This document shows positions 30,311 through 42,907 of a stretch of 64,000 bases of DNA, one piece after another. The position numbers and the translations under genes were made by a program. The notes under the pieces are model-generated. The model saw only the letters and a list, made by a program, of their open reading frames with translations, did not search any database and was not told where the DNA came from. The stretch is from Coniochaeta sp. PMI_546 (taxonomy: Eukaryota > Ascomycota > Sordariomycetes > Coniochaetales > Coniochaetaceae). How positions within the stretch are numbered: position 1 is the first letter of the stretch; every line of letters begins with the position of its first letter. Where the stretch lies: contig MU271158.1 of the NCBI GenBank assembly GCA_021432605.1, forward strand, positions 248,001 to 312,000, read 5' to 3'.

Positions 30311-33300
30311 CGATCTATGTGCATGTCTCTGGACGACCGCATATTCTCTTGATACACGAGCGGCGAATACGTTCAGTGATTTGGAGTACCCTCTGACGAG
30401 CGGTTTTCCTCTGCGCGGCCATACTGACCGCAGACAGCCTCATCGAGCGCGCATGTTCACAAGCACGAAGGTGTGCAATGGGTTACAATGGCAGAGGTGA
30501 GAGCACTCCATCGATCCTTAAGACAGTCACCGTCATTCCCGTATCAAAGGACTTCCGCCTAGATGGTTGACCCCTTTAAAGAGTCAAGAATCACCGCCTT
30601 AAGGAGCCATGACGCCTGCAAGCAGAGATGAGGCCATGAAGATACTCGCAGAGAGGAAGCATGAGGAGGAATAGACCATGTCGACGTCGTCGCGGCATAG
30701 TCTGAACTCCTCCTGGAAGCAAAAGGGGGCCATGATGTTATTTCCATCCGACTGTAAGCGTGGTGGAGTCGTCAAGGCAACATCTGTCGAAGTCTTTTTT
30801 TTTTTCTTCTCTTTTTTAAAAAAAAGTTTAGTACCGCCGTGTTACCGGGCAAAATGTGGAACCCCGATCTGGGGATCTCGACTCGCGCTCACCTTGCCTC
30901 ACCTGTGGACACCTGTGGGACCTGTACACTTGAACACGCAAGGGAGCTGAAGCAGCAGCCCTGGCAAACTTCCCGTGGTATACATAGCACTATTACGTAC
31001 AGCTCGAAGCTAATATAGCTCCCGTATCCACAGCGCATTGCGTAGTGAACTTCGTGATCGAAGACCGGCCAGCTCCTGGAGCTAAATCCATGCTTTTCGG
31101 CCGATTCCGATCGCGATGCGAGGCGCTAAATCTTTTTCATGATGGTGTGAACGTCACAACGTCCTGACACTTATTTTTCAGTTCAGCGGTGGTGTCCACA
31201 GAAGCTCCATGACTTCGTTGACGTTGTGGATAGGCATATAAATTCAATGGGGTTCCGGCGGTCCAAGGGTTGCATCCCGTTGCCGAACTGGAATACCGCT
31301 GCGATGCTGGATCAGTGCTGATCGAGTAATTGTTTGCTAACTCTATACTGGACACATTGACAACAGGCCATTCCAGAACGCTGAGGGTCAAATTGAAGCA
31401 CGACTGAGGCCACTGAGACAGCGGTGTAATATTCCGTCTGGCCGTGTGAGGCCGTTATTAGGTAAAACGACATGTGAGCTGGGACAACAAGAGTGATCGA
31501 GTCACAATTGCACGTTAGCAACCGTGCTTCAGACCGTCGAATTAAGGGCATCCGCGAGTGTTTACCCGAAGAGTGACCGTTACGCAATGGCATCTGGAGA
31601 CGTTGACATCCTATGATATATGTATGCCAATGACAGTAGTCGCCAATGGCCGCCAAGTAACAGAGCATGTGTTGGTGACAACGTATGTTCGACTGTTATT
31701 AGTGTAGTGCTGGGCGACAGCTTGCTTGGCAGTCTTGGATTGAGGTAAAGTGAAGAAAATGCGGAGTGAATCACATGATCGTCTTGGTATGAGAGCGCTC
31801 CGCGGAGAAGAGACGTCCAGTTTTCTACGATCACCTTGGAGGTACCAATTGGCGACATCACTACGTGCCCGTGTCGTGATATTTACTGGGTCATGTCACC
31901 ATTCGACGACATCCTCGCGCAAGAGTGCATTGATCCTCGTTGCACACCGAATCTGGGCTGACGGGTTGCCCGACTGTGCAACTATTCCCACGGTGGAGAG
32001 TCGAAAGCCGATATTCGGATCCTGGACAGACTTTACCAAACTGCCACGGTAGTGTAGTGTACACTATATTCACTCAAGCTTTGGAGATCGCAGGATCGAC
32101 GTGACGTGTTAGAGCCGCACCCGCACCCTCCCTCGCGCGACCCGTGCTGAGGGGTAAGCTGGCCGCTGGCACTGGCGCCGATGTTAGCTGAGGGCCAGAC
32201 GCTTTGCCAGGACCGCATCATCGAGGCCAGCTGATGCTCTACGACAGGAGGGGGGAAATGTACCAGATTGCTGAAAACAGGGCATCGAACTGAAAACTTC
32301 TTTGCGCCGGTGGAGCAGTCAGTGACACACATGAAAAGATCTCCACCATCGATTTTAAGGCTGAATTGTACCTACCGCAACGGGGATGTTACAGTGGTAC
32401 CCCTGGTACCCTTAGGTGTAGGTGCCATTCGCAGCTGCAGCTGAACTAAGGTACCCTAGAGGCCAGGTGACCCCGCTAAGACGTAACAGAAACAGCAGTG
32501 GGAGCAACGGCAATAGCGAAACCACACAGAAAAGGCCATTCCAGGTGCGCCATGTGATGTGAAGTTTTCACCGTCTCCGGGGCTGGCTGATCGATCGTGC
32601 CATGTCCCTTGACAATTGCATTCTTGGGCGACGGTTGAGATGTACGCGCAATTGGATCATGGAGTGGATGTTCGCTTAAACAGTGTACTCCAGTGTTGTT
32701 CAAACTCACCGTTCCATTTGATTTTGCATGCAGCCGCCAATGTGAAGACTGCCCATCGGTTTGATGCTGCTGCTGCTGCTGTTTGATCCTTCTTCATCCT
32801 CTTGGGGGCCATTTGTCGGACTACGATGCTACACGGCGACGGCGCTTCGCTATAACTGGCGTGTAAGACGTGAGGTCGGGGCTCGCGGTTGGATCAGTCT
32901 TTGCAGAGGCTAGCTGATCTGGCTCGGCGTCGCTGCATTGAGCTGGACACTCGTGATGCGGCTTACCTTCCTTTCCGTAGTATAGCAGCTGGAACAGCAC
33001 GTCGTATACTCCTCTCCATGCACTTCAGTCAAGCATTCTAACGTGAGACGGCTTCCAGCTGTCCCCATTGGCGGCCCGGTCTCTTTTCCTAGATAGTGTG
33101 CAGCAGAGGATCAATGGGATGACCATGTCTGGTGCTGGGCAATGTGAACATACACACAAAGTAAAAAAACTGATGTTGCATGTTCCAAGCGCGTCGTCAG
33201 TTGCCCTTACCGCCACTCAGGTATGGTACGGCTTACACCTTACACGCCCAGATGCAGACAGATTGATTGATCTTGAAATTCTGTCCAGTGTCCAGGGCAA

Positions 33301-34335
33301 AAGGCGGACCGCAACGCTGATCGTCCTTTTGGTCAAGACACGGGTACCCCTTTGATCGTAGAAACATCTGGAGTACGCTGTGGACCTGTTCCGGCGCTGC
33401 TTCCATGCGCTGAATCGGCCGATCCAGGCGGGAGGGAAAATTCTGGACTTTGTCACTCCAAGTCGAGTTTTGCTGGGCGTAACAAGGCAAGTCCCGAAAC
33501 CGTTGACACATAATTAGCTAAAAGAAAACATCGCTGCTTCACCAACAGCAGCACGGAATAGGTTGACTTTGTACATATAGTTCTGACTCTCCCGGATCTG
33601 CTGATGTTGGACACCTATTAAACTTACACTTGAAAGAGGAATTGACATTTTCCCCTGCGTCCAAAATCTGTTGTTTTGACATTCTTCATCCTCATCGTCA
33701 CTTATACACAGTCAATCGCAACTGCCTTACAGCATCCTTCCCGCTCACACACCCTGACGTAACCACACGCAAATCGAATTCGCCCTCTCTAAGGTACCTT
33801 ACCTAACGGCCTCCGCGAATTAAGTGACCACGGTCGAAGAACCTCTACATTGCCTACCTAGGATTTCTCCGTCATCGGCTTCGAAAAGCGTCGCATCTTC
33901 CGAGAGAAGGAACTACATACAGCGCAAGACGACAAGGGCAAACTTGGAAAAAGACAGAATCTCACAGATTTTCTGGAATCAAAAGTCGTCACAGTGGCAG
34001 ATCATCGAGAAAACTTCGAGCTGCAGCAGGTCTGCCAAGGCACAATCGAGGCGCAACGGCAAGTGCGAGTCAGAGAGTTGGTCGGGCGTCACCAGACCGA
34101 CGGATTCGGCACGCTACGGTACCCCAGACAAGTCATTTGCGTCACATCATAGGTCGCTTTGCCATCAGAGGCTGAAGAGCCTAAAATACGATCTAAGAGA
34201 AGAAAGAGGAGTGGACTAAGTTCCTGCCCCGTGACTTTCTCGGGTCATATTGGGCCAGACCACACAGTTTTGCCCCTCCCCCGCCAAATTCTTCTTCGAC
34301 AGGGGTCTGGAACTGAAATCAGAAATTCCGTCACC
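30311..34335. other. Gene-poor interval, about 4 kb
   Basis: No gene recognised on either strand; open frames are short and featureless. It holds a T-run/A-run at about 30797-30828, a GC palindrome and ACCTGTG repeats just after it (see findings), a TGC run at 32764-32778, three GGTACC motifs at 32396-32455, a perfect TAAGGTACCTTA at 33790-33801 and GGTACC at 34119-34124. The right end should carry the promoter and leader of the arrestin gene. No sign of an intact transposon. Confidence 0.5.
33790..33801. promoter_or_regulatory. Palindromic TAAGGTACCTTA element
   Basis: Perfect 12-bp palindrome 535 bp before the arrestin ATG. The same core recurs in other upstream regions of this window, at 17149, 26491, 28845 and 32448. 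A shared promoter factor is an inference; the binding protein is not known to me. Confidence 0.4.
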
Positions 34336-35949
34336 ATGCCACACCGCGTCACCAGCTTTTTCAAGGCCTCCACCAATTCGCTCGAGAGCCAGGTACAGAA
34401 CCTCAAGAAAAACGCCACACGCAGGAGGGATTCTCCAAACCGCGCGCAGGTGAGGGCTTCTGGAAGCTCAGAGAGGGTATTCTCGTATGCTTCCTCGGTA
34501 GAGGACGATTCGGAGGATTCTGCGCCGCCTTACACACCACAGGCCGAAGCGCCACAAGTGAGGAGGAAGATGGTTGAACGGGCCGGGAGCTATGCTTCCG
34601 AATCGGAAAAGCACAAGGACCACCACCACCACAGGATATCGTTTCCGGGGATACATCTTGGTCGCTCCTCGTCGTCCAAGGAGGGTCTGTTTGGTACGAG
34701 CGCACCTGCTACTCTGGACTGGAAGCTGGAGTCGCCGCCCATCGTGTTCTACGGCGACGCAGAGAACAGCTCAGGGGCACTCGTATCGGGTCAGCTGTAC
34801 CTTGACGTCCGAAAGGAGGAAGGGCTCGAGCTCGAGTCGTTCGACGCCACGCTCAACATCCACGTCGTGCAGAAGCGGCCCTATGTCGCACACTGCCACG
34901 AATGCACGAACCAGTACACAGAACTAAAGAAATGGGTATTCCTGGAGCGGCCCCTAGTCCTCGCCAAGGGCAAGCACTCCTTCCCATTCTCCATATTGCT
35001 GGAGGGCCATCTCCCAACCAGCATGGACGGCTCGTTGGTATCCATCGCCTACGAGTTCAAGGCAGAGGCCGTGCCAAAATCCGACTCCTCGTCACATTCC
35101 ACCATCAAACTCGAGAAGACGCTTGACGTCAAGCGCAGCCTCCCGGAGCAGGAGACACCACATCACTCCGTGCGCGTGTTCCCGCCCACAAACATCAAGG
35201 CGAGCGTGCACTATCCGCAAGCCATCCACCCCATCGGCAACAACACCCTCTCCCTCCGCCTGGACGGCCTGGCGAAGCACAACCCCAAGCCGAACACAAT
35301 CGAGTACTGGAAGCTCAAGAAGCTCACCTGGCGCCTCGAGGAGACAGCCAAGACCATCGCGCCGGCCTGCGCGAAGCACACCCCCAAGGAGCCCAAGGAC
35401 GGCGGGGCAGAAGACCAACAGCCGGCCAAGAAGGGCCTGCCCCGCAGCGACACGCGCGTCATCGGCGAGAAGACGCTCTTCAGCGGGTGGAAGTCCAACT
35501 ACGGCTCCGTCTCCGACAGCGCCGTGGAGCTGGAGCTGGAGTACTTCCTGTCCAAGCACACCAAGTACAACTGCAACACCAAGTCCCGCGACGGCACCGA
35601 GGTGACCCACCAGCTGATGGTGGAGATGGTGGTGTCGCAGGAGTGGGCCCCCGTCACCAAGCCCAACCTGGTGACGCAGACGGGCGTCGGGCGCATCCTG
35701 CGCATGCACTTCCAGACCGTGCTGACGGAGCGGGCCGGGCTGGGCATCAGCTGGGACAACGAGGCCCCGCCCGTCTACCAGGACGTGCCGCCCAGCCCGC
35801 CCTCGTACTCGGAGGAGATGAGGCTCGTGGGCGACGCGATCGACGACGTCATCGAGCCCCTGGACGGCGTGTTGCTGTCTGGCCCACCGACGGGGAGGAG
35901 GTCGACTGAGGCCGAGAGCTCGTCGTCTGCTGCTACCGGGGTTCGGTAG
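34336..35949 (+). CDS. LDB19/Art1-type arrestin-related ubiquitin-ligase adaptor
   Basis: Single exon, 537 residues; ATG 34336 has a good context (CACCATGC). The N-terminal 120 residues are basic and Ser-rich, with a His run (DHHHHRISFPG). The arrestin fold occupies about 135-470: VFYGDAENSSGALVSGQLYLD, the paired CHECTNQY region, then SVRVFPPTNIKASVHYPQAIHP, characteristic of the LDB19 family. Two PPxY motifs, PPVY at 478-481 and PPSY at 488-491, should bind the WW domains of the Rsp5/Nedd4 ligase. By family, the adaptor brings Rsp5 to plasma-membrane permeases for ubiquitin-driven endocytosis when nutrients change. The tail is Ser-rich. Confidence 0.9.
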   Translation: MPHRVTSFFKASTNSLESQVQNLKKNATRRRDSPNRAQVRASGSSERVFSYASSVEDDSEDSAPPYTPQAEAPQVRRKMVERAGSYASESEKHKDHHHHRISFPGIHLGRSSSSKEGLFGTSAPATLDWKLESPPIVFYGDAENSSGALVSGQLYLDVRKEEGLELESFDATLNIHVVQKRPYVAHCHECTNQYTELKKWVFLERPLVLAKGKHSFPFSILLEGHLPTSMDGSLVSIAYEFKAEAVPKSDSSSHSTIKLEKTLDVKRSLPEQETPHHSVRVFPPTNIKASVHYPQAIHPIGNNTLSLRLDGLAKHNPKPNTIEYWKLKKLTWRLEETAKTIAPACAKHTPKEPKDGGAEDQQPAKKGLPRSDTRVIGEKTLFSGWKSNYGSVSDSAVELELEYFLSKHTKYNCNTKSRDGTEVTHQLMVEMVVSQEWAPVTKPNLVTQTGVGRILRMHFQTVLTERAGLGISWDNEAPPVYQDVPPSPPSYSEEMRLVGDAIDDVIEPLDGVLLSGPPTGRRSTEAESSSSAATGVR

Positions 35950-38100
35950 GGGGGCGATTGACATGATGCGAAACGATGGACGGTTGGTTGGTTTCCTTTC
36001 GTGTTGGATTTGATGAAAATTGGGCGTTTTTTGTGCATTGGGCATTTAAATGGCCTTTGATGGCGCGGCATGTTTGTTTTCTTTCGTCGTTTTGCAGTTA
36101 TATACCCCCCCTCAGCTACGGCTGTTGATATGGCATATATTTATATTTTGGCTATATGGTTTACTGGTACTGGGTATCACGATAAGTTGGCTCGACCATA
36201 GAAGGCCTCATGCTCTGGCGGAAAAGATGAGATGACACTTGGGAGGTTAAGCATGCATATCGGCGTTTGGGTAGTATTCAGGGCTTCTAGATGATGAATA
36301 CCTCAATATCAAGGCATGAAGCCGTGTGTATATGCAACTGTCACTTATATCACATCACCAGTGACTCTGAAGTGCCATTTCGGGGGCATTTTGCCCTGCA
36401 TTCAAGTCTGTCTGTTCAAAGCCGTCACCAACTGAACGAGTCGGTTGTTACTCGAATCCTCTGTTCCAAACAGAGACCACGCGTTGGCTGAGAAGAACCT
36501 CGGACAGCATCCGACACATAACGATCCATTGCAACACGTTATCCACCTGATGTGCTGGCAGTGTCACTGTATGCAAGACGGCTCTCTCCTCGGCATGCGC
36601 GCGCAATTGTGAACAACTAAGTAGCGTGTGCGAATGCTGACTTTCCCAGTCCGGGTGAGATGTTCATGATAGTCAGCGTACGGGGATGGTCGACTCCTAG
36701 CACTCTCTCCCACTCTCTTGCACGTCTCTATGACCTGTATAAAACGACTTGGCCTCGTTCCATCGGCGGTCAAGCGAGTTGGCCTGTCACCATCCCTTTT
36801 CTCTTAGAGATCCCTTTCGTATTCCTGTTGCGACTACTCAGATGTCACACCGCATGCTTCCGCTGGCCCAGGTAGTCGAAATACCACACCAGACTGTTCC
36901 AGAGCGATGCCCTGAGCCCGAGGCTACGGTACCTATTCAATCTTATCACTCTTCCTATGATAAGCGCCAGTCCGGCCTCAGAGGCTCGGCGAAGGGTGGC
37001 TTCCGAGGCGTGCTGCGGCTTGTACGCCCGTGGCTGCACCCAATTAGTTTACTTGTGGTAGGATATTGGCTGAAGGACGCCCTGTCATTGGACCGAGTCC
37101 TTCATTCGGGACGAGCTGAGAGGGTCGGAGCCATCCGAGAAGACCCATCCCGGACTCGACCCCGCTGGACCCTTTCCCCTGAAAAGTTTGGAGCAGCATG
37201 AACCCCTGCGCTGAAGATGCGCTTGTGTTTGATCTGCGTCCATCATCCACCTTCGCTGTCACAACTCTGCCCGTCGTCCCATGGGTTCATGCTGGACCCG
37301 ACGTGCGATATGGCGCGAATGTTTTATCGCTGCTGTCCAGACTAGAGTTGGGAATACAATACCGTTGGCCTGACATGACGACCGCAACTGTGACACAGAT
37401 CCAACTCGAGACCCCTTCCTCCGCGCCTGTCGCGTCAATCCAAGCCACTCCTCTTGTTCGTCCTTCCACCGCCTGTCGACAGCGGCAGCACGAAGGGACT
37501 CTGATACCGGCGGTGGCTCGGCAGGAACAAGGCCAAGTAGAGTCTGCCTCCGCAGGGTCCCCTCATGAGACGCGTTCCGCCGTGCGGCAGGCTGGGCTGA
37601 GATGCACTGAGACGCTGGACCCTGGTCCCTCGCTCTTGGCCTCGGTCTGGCTCCAGCTCTTGATTCGTCTCAGGTCTTGTTTAGTCTTGGCATCTTGCCC
37701 TCGATTGTTTGCTACAGTAGTCTGTGTTGATTCTTTTCTTTTTCTGTTCATTCTACTTTATCTGGCCAGTTCTCTCTTCTCCCCCCCCGTTTCCCTTGTC
37801 ACTTTGTTGTTTCTCTTCCGCTGTTGAAGGAGGGTTGTGCTGCGTTGATCTTCGTCAGGGGACTCTTGAAGAGCACCGGAGTCGACCTAGACAGAACATT
37901 CTTTTCTGCTTCTGTTTTTACTTGTTGCCTTCAATTTTTGTATTCTCACTTCGAGGCCGACGGCGGGAACGTCTTGTTCTCCCTGTATATTCTCTTCTAT
38001 CTCTCATTACCATCTCCGCAAGTGTCTCGGTGCGCAACGTCTTCCAGTCGCTCATGCCGTCGACATCACGGTAGCACTACGTCCGAACCCGCTGCCAGCA
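35950..38100. other. Long intergenic region before the aspartic protease
   Basis: About 2.1 kb without a convincing gene. A TATAAAA at 36738-36744 is followed after 1 kb by a strongly CT-rich tract at about 37725-37820, which resembles a fungal transcript leader. A 209-codon frame at 37198-37827 ends in hydrophobic residues coded by that tract and is probably accidental. Confidence 0.4.
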
Positions 38101-39769
38101 ATGGCATTCTCCTCCTCCTCCTTCTCCTACCTCGTCCTCGTGCTGGTAATATGTCTTGGACGGAGCATAGCTCAGGAGGACACGACACACGAGGGTTGCA
38201 TCCACATGCCCATCATCCACTCGACAAACACGCAGTACTTCAAGAAACGAGCCGTGTCTCTTTCGCTGACGAACCGGTCGGACATTGCATACTATGCACA
38301 ACGTACGGGATGCCCTGCTCAGCGGTGGTTGTTAATAGTGGAAAAACTAACACATGCAAGTCAACATCGGTAACCCAGCGCAGCCGGTGTTTGTCCAGCT
38401 GGATACTGGGTCGTTCGAGCTCTGGGTGAACCCGCAGTGCTCGAACCTAGATGGCAACGACGCTCGCTTCTGCCAGACCGTTGGCCAGTATGACACGACA
38501 CAGTCGTCCACTTCCGTTCCCCTGGGCACGGCAAAGACGCTGCGGTACGGCATCGGTAGCGCCAACATCAGCTACTTCACTGATGATATCGCCCTACCCG
38601 GCAGCAGTGCGTACTTTTCTGTCTAAGCTGTTAGACACCGAACGAATGCTCTCTTAGGCTAACGTAAATGCAGCGACGACCCTCAGGGACGTGCAATTCG
38701 GCGTGGCGACCTCGACCGTGGAAGAGTTCAGTGGCATAATGGGCATCGGCTACGGCCAGGGCATCGCCACGCGGTACCGGAACTTCATCGACGAGCTGAG
38801 CGCCCAGAACGCGACCAAGGTCAAGGCCTTCACCGTGGCGCTGGGAAACAAGGACGACCAGGAAGGCATCATCGTATTCGGCGGAGTGGACACGTCCAAG
38901 TTCTCCGGCAAGCTCGCGCGGCTGCCGATCATCCCGGCCGCCCAGTCGCCCGACCAGGTGCCCCGGTACTGGGTCAACATGCAGTCTCTGACCCTCACGC
39001 CGCCGAGCGGCAAGACCCGCAGCTACTCGAGCAGCAACATCCCCGTGTTCCTCGACACCGGCGCCACCATGACCCTCCTGCCGGCCGGCTTGGCTCAGGC
39101 GGTTGCGAAGGACTTTGGGTCCACGGGGGCCGACGCGAATGGCTTCTACGAGGTCAGCTGCGACCTGGAGAACGTCAACGGCACGCTGGATTTCGCATTT
39201 GCGGGGACTACCATCAAGGTGCCGTATCGGGAGCTCATCCGCAATGTGGCCGGCAGCCCGCCGACGTGCTTCCTCGGCATATCGCCGAGTGACAGCTTTA
39301 CCCTGCTGGGGGACACATTCATGAGGTCTGCTTATAGTATGTGACCTTGACACACACACAACCCAGGGTCCCTTTTATTGCCGTCCATGTGCACTAACAG
39401 TTACGGGATATAGCCGTGTTCGATCTGGACAACAACCTCGTCTGGATGACGCAGGCCGCCAACTGCGGCTCGACACCGGCAGCCCTGCAGAACATGAGCG
39501 TCATGTCCACCTTGACCGGCACGTGCAACGTCAACAGAGCCGTGACATCGGGCGACACCAGCGGCACGGTCGGGACGGGCAGAGCAGCTAGCTCTTCGGG
39601 CACGGCGAGCACGGCCAGCACTGCGGGTGTCACCAGCTCGAGCACTGCTGCTGCAAGCCCGACGAAGACGGGGTCTGCTTCGTCCGCGGCCTTGAGATCG
39701 GTGGCTGTGCCGCAGGCGTTGGTCGGTGGGATGTCGCTGTTGGCATCGGCTTGGTGGCTGTTGGGCTGA
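38101..39769 (+). CDS. Secreted, GPI-type aspartic protease (pepsin family A1)
   Basis: Four exons (38101-38302, 38361-38606, 38674-39336, 39414-39769) with 58, 67 and 77 bp introns, all phase 1, give 488 residues. Signal peptide: residues 1-24 (SYLVLVLVICLGRSIA). Two catalytic motifs are intact: DTGS with Asp82 and DTGAT with Asp277. A pepsin-type strand, LGDTFMRSAY, precedes the last intron. The last 90 residues are Ser/Thr/Ala-rich and end in a hydrophobic stretch (LVGGMSLLASAWWLLG), the pattern of a GPI-anchor signal, as in yapsins and fungal OpsB-type proteases. It probably acts at the cell surface or wall on other wall proteins. A propeptide is short. Confidence 0.92.
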
Positions 39770-40224
39770 GACTACAGATGTCGCTGGTGGGGCAAGAAGC
39801 GGGTATAGAGATGATTCATTGTAGATATAATGCATATAATACCACATGAGCCATTTGCTGCTCGCATACACCTATTTTGCAGTCCATTGTCAACTGCAAA
39901 CCGAATGACGGGGACAGTTTAAGTTCAAAATACTGGATGATGCTGTATTTCAGGGCGTGGGGGTGCCTTACAGCGCTCACAGGGCATGTCTAACATCTAT
40001 GGCGTCACTTAACGCGGCCAGCTGGCAGGCAGCAACCTGGAACCCCCACTACGCGCCACAATGCTACAGCGGCAACAACACGCGACGCGATTTTGGCCAC
40101 CGCTTTTGTGCCCGCTGTGCTTTTCAACATTTACAGACCCGGACAAAAACAGCAACCACAGACGCCAGCATTGCCTCGATTCTCTGTACTCAACTCGTAT
40201 GTCGATGTAATAGCCTGCCAACTC
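39770..40224. other. Intergenic upstream of the BRCT gene
   Basis: No gene recognised; contains the protease 3' region and the BRCT gene promoter. Confidence 0.45.
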
Positions 40225-42907
40225 ATGGCTTCGCCGCCAGATTCCCCCGGCGGTGCGGCAGACCTCTTTGACCCGTCGGTGCCCTTCAAGGGCGTCGTGG
40301 TCTGCTGCACCAGCATTCCGCCCGAGCAGAGGGTGCGTTCCTAGATACCTTTTCTCACCAGGGCAAATACAGTTTTCACTGACTCCCCAGCCGCAGACAG
40401 AAATCGCCCAGAAAGCAGCCGAGCTGGGCGGCCTGCACAAGTACGACCTGACCCCGGACGTGACGCACCTCATCGTCGGCGAATACGACACCCCCAAGTA
40501 CCGGCACGTCGCGCGAGAGCGGCCCGACATACGGCCCATGGCCGTGGGCTGGATAGAGGCCGTCCGGGACCTCTGGGTGCAGGACGCGGACATCGATTTC
40601 GCCCTCCTGGAGGCCGCGTGGAGGCTCAAGACCTTCGAGACTGGGGGGGGAGGTCTGCAGGATGCCGGGCCCGCGACGCGCTCGAGGCTGCTGTGCTGCC
40701 TGACCGGGTTCGAGGACGGGGAGATGCGCCAGCGGATGATTGAGACTATCACTGCTAACGGGGCGGACTATACCGGGGACTTGACGAGGAAGGTGACGCA
40801 TCTGATTGTCAACAAGCCCGAGGGGAAGAAGTACGCTGCTGCCAAGTCGTGGAATGTGCAGACTGTGGCGGTCGAGTGGCTGTATGACAGTGTCGAGCGC
40901 GGTATGATTCTGGACGAGAAGTGCTACGACCCGGTCCTGCCCAAGGAGGAGAGGGGGAAAGGTGCGTGGATAAGACGAGAGGTCAAGCGGGTATCGCTGG
41001 GGAAGAGACTGCGCGATACAGCTGCCGCCGCCGAAGGGGACGGGAGGAGGAAGCTGAGGAAGACCGCGAGCATGAAGCTGAGCAGCCAGAGGGATAACAT
41101 GTGGGGGGATATCCTGGGCAAGCCTCCATCGGCCGCCGACCCGCAGCCACAGCAGCCAGACGAGGAGCCGACGCAGCCGAATCCCAGGGGATCGCTTTCG
41201 AAACTAGATCATCAACCACAGACCTCTCGGAGCTCCTTCGACACCCAAGGGTCCAAGCTCGCCTCCTTCGGAGCCGTGGAGGAGGTGGCCGTCTTCTCGT
41301 CCTGCTGCTTCTACGTCCACGGCTTCCCGCCGCGCCACTCCGAGATCGTGGTCAACTACATCTCCTCCCTCGGCGGCCTGATCTGCCCCTCCCTGGACGA
41401 CATATCCTCCAACTCGGGCGCCCAGATGGCGCACCGCTTCATGATCGTGCCGCAGGACGCGAAGCCGGGCTCCTACCCGCAGCCACCGGCCCCGGACAAC
41501 AACATCCAGGTCGTCACCGAGTTCTTCGTCGAGAAGTGCATGCACAAGAAGCAGTTCTTCAACCCGGCCAGCCACGTCATCGGGCGGCCGTTCCCCGTCT
41601 TCCCCCTGCCCGGGTTCGGGGAGCTGTCCGTCAGCACCGCGGGCTTCACGGGCGTGGACCTGAACCACGTGGACAAGGCCATACGGCAGCTCGGGGCGCG
41701 GTACGACGAGCGGTTCAAGGCGTCCACTTCGCTGCTGGTGTGCAGCTCGCTCCAGGGCGTGAGGAGGCAGAAGCTCGACCTGGCGCTGCAGTGGAGGGTG
41801 CCGGTTGTCAGCGCCAGCTGGCTGTGGACGTGCATCTCGGAGGGTGTGAAGGTGCCGATCAAGAGGTTCCTGTTCAAGGAGCTCAGGCAGCGGTTTTACT
41901 CTGACGACGATGAGAGTCCGGCGCAGGAAGTCGAGAGACCGACGAAATCCATCCACCACAAAAAGCTCGAGGCGGCTGAACCAGCACGACCCGGCGTGCG
42001 AGACATCGACACCTCGGCCTTCGCAGTCGACAAGCCCTTCCCGATCGCCGAGGCGGCAGCCCCGGCCCGGAAAGAAGTCGCCAAGGAAGACTCGACCACG
42101 ACGGCAGAGTTCGAGACGGCCCCCACCCACCCCGACGGGTCCGGCGCCGAGACATCCCGCGTCGCAGCGGCGCCGCTGTCCGAGGCCTCCTCCGACTCGC
42201 TGAACAGGGCCTCTTCCCTACCGAGACCTGACTTGGCCCGTGAAGCAGGAAAGACTATCTCGGACACTGACGCGCCCAGTTTTCCCACAAAAGCAAATTC
42301 AAAAAGTGCCTCAGTCATAGCAGAAGTAAACAGACCCGCAACCATAACAAATGAAAACACCCCCCCACCACCACCCCAACCCAAAGCCCCAAGCCAGGAC
42401 AGAGACAGAGAGAAAGCAGCCCTCAAAGCAGCCGAGCGCCTGGCCCTGTCCGCCCGCCTGGCCACACTCCTCGACACCACCTCTACCGCCGAGAGCGCTG
42501 TTGCGGCCGGGGAAGCAGCAGCAACAGCAGCAGCACCGGCAGCAGCACCGGCATCGGCATCGGCCAGCGGGCGAAGGCGAAGGCAGATCCTCGGCCGGGC
42601 CGTGAGTAATGTCTCCGCCGCGAGTAGCGGGAGTGTCGACTCCTCGTCTGCAGGCGGGGGGATGGCCACCGGTGCCGGCGGGTTGGAGGAGGTGACGGGG
42701 GAGGTGGAGGTGGAGGGCAGCGGTACGGACAGGAACTTCAGCTCGACGCAGCTGCGGTACGAGGATCCCGAGGCCGAGGCGCAGAAGGAGCGGCTCAAGG
42801 GGAATAGGGGGGGGAGGGTCAAGGTTGCGGAGAAGATTACGCTGGCTAGTGCGGGGGGGTATGGGGGTGGGATTCGGGGTGGGGGGACTAGGAGTAGGAG
42901 ACGGTGA
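40225..42907 (+). CDS. Four-BRCT replication/checkpoint scaffold (Dpb11/Rad4/TopBP1 family)
   Basis: Exons 40225-40332 and 40397-42907 (64 bp intron) give 872 residues. Four BRCT repeats are arranged as two tandem pairs: about 20-103 (KGVVVCCTSI...VTHLIVGEYDTPKYR), 131-220 (VTHLIVNKPEGKKYAAAKSW, VEWLYDSVERG), 336-440 (FYVHGFPPRHSEIVVNYISS) and 446-530 (STAGFTGVDLNHV, VSASWLWTCISEG). This layout is that of budding-yeast Dpb11 and fission-yeast Rad4/Cut5: it binds CDK-phosphorylated Sld3/Sld2 to start replication and activates the Mec1/ATR checkpoint. The C-terminal 340 residues are disordered, with Pro, Ala and Gly runs; the final 50 residues keep an NFSSTQLRYEDPEAEAQKERL block that may be conserved. 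Nuclear. Confidence 0.9.

Noticed and set aside
33068-33511. Overlapping short frames on both strands
   Set aside because: Under 100 codons each with no domain, splice sites or signal.
37198-37827. 209-codon frame before the aspartic protease
   Set aside because: The hydrophobic end is encoded by the CT-rich leader tract; there is no family resemblance and the codon composition is unlike neighbouring genes.
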